Of a DNA stretch of 64,000 bases, positions 54,295 through 64,000 are shown piece after piece (position 1 is the first letter of the stretch; the number at the start of each line of letters is the position of its first letter). A program made the translations under genes and the position numbers. Origin of the DNA: Closterium sp. NIES-65. Taxonomy: Eukaryota > Streptophyta > Zygnematophyceae > Desmidiales > Closteriaceae. The stretch lies in NCBI GenBank assembly GCA_948144175.1, contig CANXME010000532.1, positions 2,173,001 to 2,237,000 of the forward strand, given 5' to 3'. Below the pieces are notes generated by a model, which was given only the letters and a program-made list of their open reading frames with translations, ran no database searches and was not told where the DNA came from.

Positions 54295-57200
54295 TTAAGA
54301 AGTGAGTAAGTGAGGCAAGACAGGCACAAGACCCAGCTGCGTGCAACAACGCTGATGATCACAAGACGAAAGTGCCTTGGTGAAGACATCAGCAGTGTTG
54401 GCCTCAGAGGCCACGTACGCAAGTCGCAACTGTCCACGCTGCTGTAGCTCACGAGCAAGAAAGTAGCGGAGAGCAATGTGCTTTGTCCTGTGCTCCAGTC
54501 GCTGCTCTCGACACAAGGCCAGCATGGCCTTGTTGTCTACGTACAGGACTGGAGGAGAACGAGGCGGCTCTCCAAGGTCGGTCAGCAGGTAGGTGAGCCA
54601 GCGAAGCTCCTGAGCAGCCATAGCCCCGGCGTAGATCTCAGCCTCACAACTGGAGCCGAGAACAGAAGACGAGCGAGTAGCCCGCCACGAAACAGAGCCG
54701 GAACCAAGGCCGAAGGTGTAACCCTGTGACGACCGCTGCGTAGCCTGGTCGTCAGCCCAAGAAGCGTCCGCGTGCCCAGTGAGGACCACTGGACTGCGCC
54801 CTCCAAGCACTAGCCCCATGCCCGACGTACTGCACAAGTAGCGCAACACCCTCTTCGCTGCAGCCATGTGCTCTGGTCGGTGTCTCCTAGGAGCAACATA
54901 GCGTGCGAGAATGCTAAGAGGGTATGCAAGGTCAGGTCGAGTGCAGGTCATCAGGTACATGAAGCAGCCAACAAGCTCTGCATACGGGCCACTCGACTCT
55001 ACGGACTCATCCGAAGGCAGAGCTGAGAGCGAGTGGCGAGTAGGCAGAGGAGTGGCCTGAGGCGAGGAGTACGTGAAGCCGAAGCGCTGAAGGACCTGCT
55101 GCACCATGTGTGACTGAGTCAGGGTAATGGTGCGGCGTGCTCTGTCCCGGGTGATCTGCAAGCCAAGGTAGCTGCGCAGTTCACCCAGGTCAGTGCACGT
55201 GTGTCTCTTCTGCAGCTCGGACTTCACGTAGGCGAGTCCAGCAGTGTCAGCTGTGGCAAAGACCAAGTCGTCGACGTACACGAGGATGTAGAACGGCGGC
55301 AGAGAGGTGTCGGTGCGCAGAAACAGCGACGGGTCGGCAATAGAAGGAGCAAACCCAAGTGCCGCAAGCGTAGTCCTCAGTGTGTCGTGCCACTCACGTG
55401 GCGCCTGGCGGAGACCGTAGACTGGACGCCGGAGACTCCACTGGGTACCAGGAGGGAAAGACCCAGTGAAGCCAGGTGGGCGACGCAGCCAGATCTCCTC
55501 GTGCAGGCTGCCGTGCAAGAAAGCAGTGCTGAAGTCGAGAGAGTGCAGCTCGTAGTTACGGTGAGCAGCAACGTGCAGCAGTACCTGAAGAGTGGTCATC
55601 TTCGGGGTGGGGGAGAAGGTCTGAATGTAGTCAACTCCCTGCCGCTGACTGAAGCCACGAGCCACGTAACGCGCCTTGAAGACAGGCGGAGAACCCGGCG
55701 GCCGCTTCACCCTGAAGATCCACATGCCACTGACGATGTTCGCCCCAGGAGGGGGAACAGCGTCAACGTAGGTGCCTGTGGACTTCCAGGAAGCCATCTC
55801 TGCATCCATAGCTGCCTGCCACTGAGAGGAGTAGGGACCCTCTATCGCCTCCGCGTAAGAGCGCGGAGTCGGGATGTCTAGTGCATCCGGGTCTCCCTCA
55901 GGGGCGAGCAGAACAGACGCGAGATGAGGTGAAGCGGCGGCCAGACACTGGAACTCCTCCTGCCTGTCCTCAAGGACGTCCGTGCCTAGGGCACACTCAC
56001 CCCCGACGGACGGAGGACAGGCAGACTCAGACTCAGTGACAAGACTAGCAGCGTAGTCTAGACGACAGCGCGCAGCAAAGTCGACAAGCTCAGTGACAAG
56101 GGCAGACGCAGCAGAAGACTCGAAGGAAGGGTCAGTGACAGCAGTAGCGAGGAGACGCGTGACAGTGGGCCTGGCAGCACGAAGAGAGTCCGACTCCGGG
56201 TCGGCAAGAGCAGGAAGAGAGGACTCAGGAGGAGAAGGCAAAGGGGCACGCAGAGGAGCAGTGGACGGACGCAGAGACATCCGGTGCGTGCCAGGGACAG
56301 GAGGAGGACGCTGATGCGAACTGCGACCACTAGTGCGTGCAGGACGAACAGGCGACGCAGGACGAGACGCAGGCTCACGACGCTCCGTAAGTCCTCCAGT
56401 CGGACCAGCGTAGGGAGAAGGAGCAGGCAAAGGGGAGGCAGGCTGTAGCTGTGACTGGGACCGGACAGGTTGTGGACCCTCTAAGGGAGGCGGAGGAGGA
56501 CCAGGAGAAGGTGTAAGACCAAGAACCTGCTGCAGGAGCGGAACGAAGTACGGTCGAGGCCGCGTGGCGACGCCAGAAACAGCAGGGACAGCACCAGTAC
56601 CCCCAGCAGGAGTACCCGCTCCAGCAGCACCTCCAGCAGCACCTCCAGCAGCACCAGGAGCTCTGCCAGTCGGACCGCCAACAGTAGTCTCAACGCCAAC
56701 ACCCTCAGCAGCACCAGCTCCAGGAGAACCCTCAGGCCCAGCAGCTCCAGCACCCACAGCACGAGCACCTCCGGGACGCGCGGCAGCAGCACCCTCTACA
56801 GCCGAAGAACCTCCAGCACCAGCAGCACGCCTCCAGCGCCGGGCAAACCACTCACGCAGCTCCTGTGGGGAGAGTGGCTCTCGGCGAGACAAAGCACCTC
56901 CAGGCGGAGAACCTCCAGGCGAAGAACCTCCAGGCGCAGCACCCTCAGGCAAAGCACCTCCAGGCGGAGCACCCCCAGTCTCAGCACCCCCAGGCTGAGC
57001 ACCCCCAGACTCAGCACCCCCAGGCTCAGCACCCCCAGACTCAGTACCCCCAGGCTCAGCACCCCCAGGCCCAGCACCCCCAGGCTCAGCACCCCCAGAC
57101 TCCGCACCCCCAGGCTCAGCACCCCCAGGCTCAGCTCCCGCAGCAGCACCAGAGTCACCAGTGACCTCGACAGGCTCGACCGCGTCTACCTGGGACACAC

Positions 57201-59131
57201 CTGAAGGGGCAGGACCCTGAGGGGGAAGGGGGTCTACCGGGGGGGGACCTGGTACCAAGAAGAGCGGGGGCGGGGGAAGGGAAGGAGTGCGGTAGGGGAA
57301 GAGGCGGTAGTAGGGTACCGACTCGTCGAACGTGACGTCCTGGGAGGACAGAACACGTCGAGAGGTGGGGTGGTAGAACTGCCACCCAGGGGCGTCGGGG
57401 GGGAACCCTAGGAAGACGCAGGGAGCAGCGCGAGGGGACAGCTTGTCCGCAGACAAGTCTCGGACAAACGCCCGAGATCCCCAGACCCGGAACGCCGACG
57501 CATCGCCAACCTTCCCCGTCCACAGCAGGACTGGGGAGGTCTCCGGCCTGGAGACCCTGGGGTGGAGGTTGATCTGATGCGCCGCGTACCTGACCGCAAA
57601 CGGCCACAGAAAATGGGGGGCAGCCGCATGCATCATAGACGTACGAGCGACGTCCATGACCATGCCAATGCGGCGCTCTGCAATCCCATTTTGCTGCGGT
57701 GAGTCCGGAAGCGTGAAGGTCTGGCGGATGCCTCGCGCACGACAGTAGGCACGCAGAAGGCCAGAGGAGAACTCTCCGCCTCTGTCCGAGTGCAGACGCA
57801 ACACAGGAAAGTCCGAGCCAAAGCTCTGCCTGAGCTGGAGACGAGCTGCGCGGATCCAGTCGATCAGCACCTCAGTGACATCACCCTTGCTGCGCAAGGG
57901 GAAGACTGTGGTGTAACGCGAGTAGTCGTCAACCACCAACAGGAAGTAGCGCTCGTGACTGAGTCCACGGACGCGGGCAGGGCCCCAGACGTCCATGTGA
58001 AGCGTCTGCAACGGAGCCTCTGTCGGAGGAAACTGGGAGGAGTGAGGGGCAGCACGCTGGCGCCCCTCGACACAGGGGACACAGGCAGGGCAAGGGCCCT
58101 GAGGAAGGGGAGTGAGGGACCGGGGGAGACCAGAAACAAGAAGACGGGAGGCCATGCCTCTGAGCCAAAGCAGAGAGGGGTGGCCAAGGCGGTGGTGCCA
58201 GAGGAGAGTCTCGTGAGACAGACGGCGACACGAACAGGGGGCAGACTCAGGACCAGACCTGGACGCTGCAGCAAACACCTGACCAGACGAAGGGACTCTA
58301 CCAGACTCAGCACCGGGAGGAGAAGCAGTGGTCAGTGTGTACAGGCTCGACCTTGGCTGACGTGTAAACGTAGCCAGGTGGCGACCTGTGCTAGCCTCTG
58401 TGCAGTGTGTCACCCGCTGACGAGCAGGAGTGAACTGGTGGACATCCACATCCTGTAGGTCAGCACCACTCACCAGGTTCGTAGAGAACGAGGGGAGGTA
58501 AAGACCAGTCAGGGTGCCAGAGGGAGCCGTCGGACACGGGAGGACTGTGGAGAAACGAGACAGGACAGGACCCCCAGAGGGGTCAGCCAGGGAAACCGCA
58601 ACAGGCCGACTAAGCGGCGTGAGAGTGGTGCGGTCCCGAAAGAAGGAGCGAGACGCCCCAGAGTCAAGGGTGAAGGTGTGAGAGGCAGAAGCCGACACAG
58701 TACCTGAGAGGGCAGACTCACTAGCACCTGAGAGCACAGACGCACTGGCACCTAGAGCAGCAGCCTCACTGGCACCTGACACTGCAGTACCAATGCCCGG
58801 GTCGGGCGGGAAACACCGGTAAATGTCACCATCATCACTAACAGTCACAGCATACATGGCAGCAAGGATAGCATCAAAGTCAAGATCAAACACAGCTACA
58901 CCAGCCCTAGACAGCTCTCCCCAGCGGGGGATCTCAGAGGCCTCCGGAAACTGCTGGCGCCAAGCGTCGGTCAAGCGGGCAAAGCAGCGGCGAGCGGTGT
59001 GGGTGCCCCCACACTGCTCACCCGCGCGGTCGCCGGTGCGAAGGACGTAGGTGCAGGGACCGAACGCCCCACCACGCTGACGCTGCGAGTACCACTCACG
59101 GAGCTGCTGAGGGGCAGGGACGTCGCGAGAG

Positions 59132-59178
<47 letters not shown>

Positions 59179-60225
59179 CTGACCATTCCCAGTGCTGCTC
59201 CTCTGGGACGAGCCACTCCGACCACCTCCACCACCGCCACCCCCGCCTCCGCCGCCACCGCCACCCTCGCCCCCGCCGTTCCCACTGCCTCCTCCGCCAC
59301 CACCTCCGCCGCCACCTCCGCCTCCACCGCCGCCACCAGTACCTCCACTCCCACCTCCACCCCCACCGCCACCCCCACTCCCCCCGCCGCCCCCACCTCC
59401 TCCGCCACCGCCCCCGCTAACTCCACCCGCTCCCTTGCCCCCCTTGCTCCTGCCAGAGCGGCGCCTACCGCTGGGGGCAGACGCCGCACCGACCGACTCT
59501 AAACCAACGAGGTCGGCCGCAGCAGCAGAGGCGACAGAGGGGAGCAGGGGGGAAGGAGAACACCCCTCAAAGATGGGGGTGCGCGGGTCACCACGAGAGG
59601 CCCCTACAGCGACTATGCTCTTCTCGGCCGCTAGCAGGGACTTCTCGAGGAGGTCGACAGTGAGGGTGGTGGGACAGACAGAGAGAAACTGGTCCCTAAC
59701 AGCACGAAGGGACTCAGGGAGACGGGTGATTAGAAAGTAGAGGGTGATGTACATGGGAGGGGGGTTTTCGGCGAGGAAGGCAGCAGGAAGCGCAGCTCGG
59801 TAGCAAGTGTCGCTAGCGTGAAGGTGGGTAAAGAGGTCAGTGACTGTGGGAAAGGCAGCAAGGTCAGGGAAGAGGTACGGTAGCATGAGGCGGCTCAGTG
59901 TAGCAGTGGAAGGGGAGGAGTAGCGTGCAACTACAGCGTCGTACAAGGCCTGAGCGGTCTTGCACTGACTAAAGTGTGCACGCTCGGAGGAAGGGAGGTG
60001 GCGACGCACAGCAAGACGTACAGCAGCATCGCGTGTGGCCCACTTGGAGCGAACAGTGGGGTCAGCATCAGCAGGAGGGGCAGGGACAGCGCCAGAGACA
60101 AAGTCAAAGAGAGAAACCTCATCGATCGCATCGCACAGTAAGTACAGCTGCAGGTCCTCAATCCAGACTGCAAAGTCAATGGCGCGACCCTCAGCGTCAA
60201 AAGCCAGGACACTGGGGGTGGCCAT
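54295..60225 (-). CDS. Gag-Pol polyprotein of element 5
   Basis: One frame of 1976 residues from the ATG that begins MATPSVLAFDAEG; the frame stays open 23 codons further upstream. Parts from N to C: gag with LPYLFPDLAAFPTV (about 60200-59600), a polyglycine tract (about 59430-59220), a glutamine run (about 59175-59130), an atypical knuckle CX13CX3HX4C (about 59060-58985), protease FTLDSGASRSFFRD (about 58670-58630), integrase with DVWGPARV, DDYSRY and NGIAERR (about 58200-57560), a Gly/Pro/Ala/Glu-rich linker (about 57200-56400), reverse transcriptase with YVDDLVFA (about 55830-55150) and RNase H with DASWADD and YVDNKAMLA (about 54780-54340). The domain order, integrase before reverse transcriptase, defines Ty1/copia. 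This is an element component, not a host gene. Confidence 0.95.
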
Positions 60226-60349
60226 TGTAGTAGCTGACAATCTCACCGGGCAGGAAGAGTCGGGAAGCACAGCGGCACAGCAACACGGCAGCACAACAGC
60301 TGCGCCGGCCCAGGAGCAGCAGCAGTCCCACAGGAGCAGAAGCTCGGCA

Positions 60350-61110
60350 CCTTAGGTTGCTCGGGCGGCTCGGGCGGCTCGAGCGGTTGGGGCGGCGCGG
60401 GCGGCTCGGGCGGCTCGGGCGGCTCGGGCGGCTCGGGCGGCTCGGGCGGCACAGGCGGCTCGGGCGGGTCTGCTGCACGGGCGGCTCGGGCGGCTCTGCT
60501 GCACGGGCGGCCCGTTCGGCGAGGGTGACGCGGGTGGCACGGGTGGCGCGGGCGTCGCGACGGGCGGCTCGCTGGCGGCTCGCGGGCGGCTGCACGGGCG
60601 GCTCACGGGCGGCTGCGGGCGGCTGCACGGGCGGCTCACGGGCGGCTGCGGGCGGCTGCACGGGCGGTTCACTGGCGGTTGAGGGCGGCTGCACGGGCGG
60701 CTCACGGACGGCGGCCTGGGCGGTCGCGGGCGGCTCACGCTGGGCGGCTGCACGGGCGGCTGCACGGGCGGCTGCACGGGCGGTTCGTCGGGCGGCGCAC
60801 AGGCAGCTCACAGGCGGCTGCACGGGCGGCGCGTCGAGCTGCTGAGGGCGACGCACGGGCGGCGCACGGGCGGTGCGACGGGCGGCTCGCGGGCGTCGCG
60901 CGCTAGGGCGCTAGGGCGACGACGGGCGGCGCTTAGGCCCTAGGGCGGGCGGCCGTCAGGCTCTAGGGCGGGCCGCGCTCGTGCGCTAGGGTGGGCGGCG
61001 CTCAGGCTCTAGGGCGGGCGGCCGTCAGGCTCTAGGGTGGGCCGCGCTCAGGCTCTAGGGCGGGCAGCGCGCGGGCATTAGGGCAGGCGGCGCGCGGGCG
61101 TCTAGGGGCC
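60350..61110 (-). repeat. GC-rich tandem repeats in the leader of element 5
   Basis: CGGGCGGCTCGGGCGGCT-type units near 60360-60470, then GCTGCACGGGCGGCTCACGG units to about 60800, then GGCTCTAGGGCGGGC units to about 61110. Long proline- or arginine-rich frames here are by-products. Confidence 0.85.
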
Positions 61111-61238
61111 GCTAGGGCAGATCGAAAAAAAAGGAAGTAAGAGGGCCCGGAGCGCGCTCCGGGCAGAAAAAAAAAAGTTACGAGGTAGCGGAGGTGGGCC
61201 CTGAGAACGGTTCCCACAGGGGAACCTGCTCGATACCA

Positions 61239-61370
61239 TGAGAAGAAGTGAACGAGAATGAAATGACTATGAACGAAGTGAGTACAAATTCGGAAACCCT
61301 AATTGGGTTGTACCCCCTATGGGATACCCCACTATAGCCTACTCTAATAAGTAAGCTATATGTTCTGACA
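61239..61370 (-). repeat. 5' LTR of element 5
   Basis: 132 bp and about 95-96 percent identical to 53952-54082. The primer site lies on its inner side and GATGC on its outer side. Confidence 0.95.
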
Positions 61371-62185
61371 GATGCTGGTGAGTCTGCTCTCTCAGGTACT
61401 ACGTCGGCTCAGGCCTTACACACCTTCATCCTTGACTCGGGTGCTTCCCGCTCCTTCTTTCGAGACCGCACCACGCTTATGCTGCTTAGTCGGCCGGTTG
61501 CAATCTCCCTGGCGGACCCCTCTGGGGGTCCTGTCCTTGCTACCTTCTCCACTGTCTTACCGTGCCCGGCAGCCCCCTCTGGCACCCTGTCAGGTCCCTA
61601 CCTCCCCTCGTTCTCTACGAACTTGGTGAGTGGAGCTAATCTATAGGATAGGGGGGTTGACCAGTTCACTCCTGCGAGTTAGCGGGTGACCCAATGCACG
61701 TGTGCTCGGACAGGCCGACACTTGGCCACGTTCACCCGTCGGCCGGGGTTGAGCCTGTACACACTTAATACTGAGTCTCCTTCGGCTGTTGAGTCTGGTC
61801 AGGTAGCTGCGTCGAGTTAGGTGTTTGCTGCAGCGTCCAGGTCTGGTCCTGAGTCTGCTCCCTGCTCGTGTCGTCTCCTGTCTCCTTTGGCACCACCGCC
61901 TTGGTCACCCCTCCCTGCCTCGTCTCCGAGGCATGGCCTCCCGTATCCTTGTCTGTGGTCTCCCCCGGTCTCTCCCTCCCCTACCTCCGGGGCGTGCCCC
62001 TACATGCGTCCCCTGCGTCGAGGGGCGACAGCGCGCCGCCCCTCACTCCTCCGAGTTTCCTCCGACAGAGGCTCCGTTGCAAACTCTTCACAAGGACGTG
62101 TGGGGCCCCGCCCGCGTCCTTGGCCAGGGGCACGAGCGTTACTTCCTGTTGGTGGTTGACGACTACTCGCGTTACACCACGGTCT

Positions 62186-63064
62186 TGTTATGTGATGCTA
62201 TCATTTGCATTCACGTCTGTCTGCCTCCCATAATGTGTTCGTGCGTTGCATGTGTGAAATGAGCGTGCGCAAGAATTTGTGTTTTTCTGTGGTTTGGATT
62301 TCCTGAGTGTGTGTGGATGATATTTGGCTTGGGCGGATATCTGAAGTGACAGCTCTACTCAATAGCTCACCGACGAACCAAGAATCGTCGCGATCGGAGC
62401 ACAACCAAGTAAGTTACGAACATTGGAGTTCGTATGCTTATATATTTTGGTTGCAGCTACTTTGGGGAGTTGTGGCATTGACTCAATATGGGGTACAGAC
62501 TTGTGGGGGTTGGGAAATTCGAACCCATCACTGTAGATGCTGCCAATTGGTTGGGAGAAACCAAACCAGGTTGGCAAGTGTGGCCAAGTTGGGTTGAGGT
62601 GGATTGTGGAGGTTGGGAAAGTGACAAATGTGAAAGTGGGGTTGCCTATGGGAAAGGAAATTGTGTGGCATGGGGTTTCCTTGGGTTGGGGACTCCTTGG
62701 GACCTTCCCTCTCGTCCTCCTCTACTCTCTCACCTGGTTTAGTGCAACTCCAACTCTCTTGTGTGCAACTCTTGTGAACTTGTGAAACTATTGTGAGTGA
62801 ATTTAATTTCTATGTGGCAGCATACCCCCTGGTGCGGCGAGAAGCATAACTCGAGATTTACTCCACCTTTCGATACGATTCAAATTGGGAATGATAGCCA
62901 CAAACACGGGCTATAACATACTCGAGTTTGAGACGATTCTAACAGTGCACTTTTCGTCGACAACGTTTCTTGTGAAGTCGCGGTTTCTGTCCAGAATTTC
63001 AAGCCAACGATTTTGAGAAATTTAGGCTCCTAATCTTCATAGACTCAGTCATTAGTCTCTAACA
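62186..63064 (+). repeat. 5' LTR of element 7 (family II)
   Basis: About 879 bp, alignable over its whole length to 26814-27687 but visibly more diverged from it than the two LTRs of element 3 are from each other. Confidence 0.9.
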
Positions 63065-63300
63065 AGTGGTATCAGAGCTGATTAAAGACTTTGTGGAGAG
63101 TCTACTGAAGTGTGAAGACCCTCCTAGACCCACCATGGCCTGTGGGCGTGCCTAAGTGGAGTTCTGGAGGTTGAATGTGACTTCCGCTAAGGGGAAACTC
63201 TGCCGAAATTTCGTTGGCGCCGAAAGTTGTGAAGATTGTGTGAATCTACATATTGACCAGCAAAAGGGGGAGCTGAAACCTCTGATTGGGAGAAGAGGAG

Positions 63301-64000
63301 ATGAATCAAGGGAGTGGAGATGCAGCTGAGAAGAGGAGTAAGCCGCCACCATCCAAGATTGAAGCTTTGGATGGCTCCAACTATGAGGAATGGAACGGGC
63401 GGATGAGGAGCGCCTTCAAGCGCTACAAGCTGCTGAAATTGGCTATTGGAGAAGAGAAGATGCCGGAGGAAGGAGATGCCCGCGATCGGTGGATTGAGCG
63501 GAGCGCGGTGCTGTACGACTTGATTCTTCAGTCGGTCAACAACGACATGTTCCAGCATATCAAGGATTTGGTGGAGCTCGATGACTCGGGACCGAACGCG
63601 TGGAAGCTGCTACGCGACGTGGTTCAACCCAACACGCTGCCGATGGTGATCGTATTGGAGAAGGAGTTGGCTGCCCTCTCCATGCGGCCGGGAGATGATG
63701 TGAAGCCGGTCCTTGACAAGATCAAGGACACCTATGCGAGGATGGCAGCGGCGGGCAGCAAAGTGTCGCAGATGCAACAGTGCACCAAGATCATCTCGGT
63801 GCTCGACAACTCGTGGGACAACCTCATCCCCACCCTCAACGTTCAGCAGGACAAATGGACGCCTGAGTGGCTACGGCAGCAGATCCTGCATGAGGACTTC
63901 CGCAGGCGCCACACTGGAGGTGGTGCTGCCAACAAAACTGCTGAGGGGTATGGAGCTGTAGGAGGCAGCAGGGGGAGAGGGGGAGGGAGAGGCCGAGGCC
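63301..64000 (+). CDS. Gag of element 7, partial at window end
   Basis: 233 codons are visible without a stop, starting MNQGSGDAAEKRSK. They parallel the gag at 27924-28640 with scattered substitutions, ending in the RG-rich stretch before the knuckle. Element component. Confidence 0.85.
   Translation, partial: MNQGSGDAAEKRSKPPPSKIEALDGSNYEEWNGRMRSAFKRYKLLKLAIGEEKMPEEGDARDRWIERSAVLYDLILQSVNNDMFQHIKDLVELDDSGPNAWKLLRDVVQPNTLPMVIVLEKELAALSMRPGDDVKPVLDKIKDTYARMAAAGSKVSQMQQCTKIISVLDNSWDNLIPTLNVQQDKWTPEWLRQQILHEDFRRRHTGGGAANKTAEGYGAVGGSRGRGGGRGRG

Larger units (their letters stand above)
53952..61370 (-). mobile_element. Ty1/copia LTR retrotransposon, family I, element 5 (looks whole)
   Basis: LTRs lie at 61239-61370 (5', 132 bp) and 53952-54082 (3', 131 bp). 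They differ at about 5 or 6 positions by eye. The target duplication GATGC is at 53947-53951 and 61371-61375, inside element 6. The primer site TGGTATCGAGCAGG lies just below 61239 on the minus strand. A single frame spans gag to RNase H with no break seen. Leader repeats are at about 60350-61110, and the purine tract and hairpin lie next to the 3' LTR. It is the only family I copy here that looks whole. Confidence 0.96.
51309..64000 (+). mobile_element. Ty1/copia LTR retrotransposon, family I, element 6 (broken, split by two later insertions, 3' end outside window)
   Basis: Its own DNA is 51309-53951 and 61371-62185. The 5' LTR is 51309-51432 (124 bp) and the primer site TGGTATAGAGCAGG starts at 51433. 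Parts: GC-rich leader (51520-52440), gag from 52512 with a polyglycine tract (53310-53510) and knuckle (about 53640-53710), protease (about 61420) and the start of integrase (about 61900-62185). Element 5 interrupts it at 53952-61370 and element 7 from 62186. It is a fossil with several breaks and the oldest layer of this stack. It lies in the third intron of gene D, 116 bp after the donor. The right end cannot be seen. Confidence 0.85.
62186..64000 (+). mobile_element. Ty1/copia LTR retrotransposon, family II, element 7 (5' part only; runs off window)
   Basis: The 5' LTR is 62186-63064 (about 879 bp, TGTTATGTGATGC...TCTCTAACA), related to the LTRs of element 3. The primer site TGGTATCAGAGC starts at 63067. 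The gag frame opens with ATG at 63301 and is open to the window end, closely matching the gag of element 3, with PPSKIEALDGSNYEEWNGR near the start. It interrupts the integrase region of element 6. No target duplication can be checked because the right end is outside the window. Confidence 0.9.

Overview
The window looks like a piece of a plant-lineage nuclear genome, most likely a streptophyte or other green alga. The supporting signs are plant-type Ty1/copia elements primed by initiator tRNA-Met, a plant-style LRR fragment, an AP2-like domain, short GT-AG introns of about 75 to 125 bp, and GC-rich coding DNA. I cannot name the species from sequence alone.

The backbone is a set of host or DNA-transposon genes. 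(1) At 1-8600 (+) lies a large gene of unknown function, gene A, with two introns filled by minisatellites. (2) An LRR fragment sits at 9079-9962 (+). (3) A multi-exon Plavaka/KDZ-like DNA transposase runs on the minus strand at 10097-20983, and its N-terminal part may continue beyond 33.6 kb. (4) Weak minus-strand coding signal lies at 34.5-36.1 kb. (5) A two-exon orphan gene is at 37139-38484 (-). (6) Diverging from it is a five-exon gene at 39408-49253 (+) that joins a Ulp1-type protease domain, whose nucleophile position is Tyr instead of Cys, to an AP2-like domain. (7) Gene D at 49789-51192 (+, 3' end outside the window) is a paralogue of gene A. The two share an exon of exactly 349 nt bounded by phase 0 and phase 1 introns.

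Most of the remaining DNA is Ty1/copia. Family I has LTRs of about 124-136 bp, a GC-rich minisatellite leader and a polyglycine Gag. It is represented by elements at 12462-19832 (+), 20999-33651 (-), 39837-47208 (-), 53952-61370 (-, looks whole) and 51309 to beyond the window end (+), plus two solo LTRs (32114-32243 and 36233-36368). Family II has LTRs of about 875 bp and is represented at 26814-31863 (+) and from 62186 to the window end (+). Target-site duplications of 5 bp were read directly for four complete family I elements, one family II element and both solo LTRs. The elements are nested: family II sits inside family I twice, and one family I element sits inside another.

The four family I elements that interrupt backbone genes all fall where I place introns. 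The Ulp1-AP2 gene stays in frame across its 7.4-kb insertion. A transposase, a Ulp1 domain and two gene A/D copies close together suggest, as a hypothesis, one or two copies of a large multi-gene DNA transposon. Gene models come from splice-site consensus and phase agreement by eye, and need transcript support.
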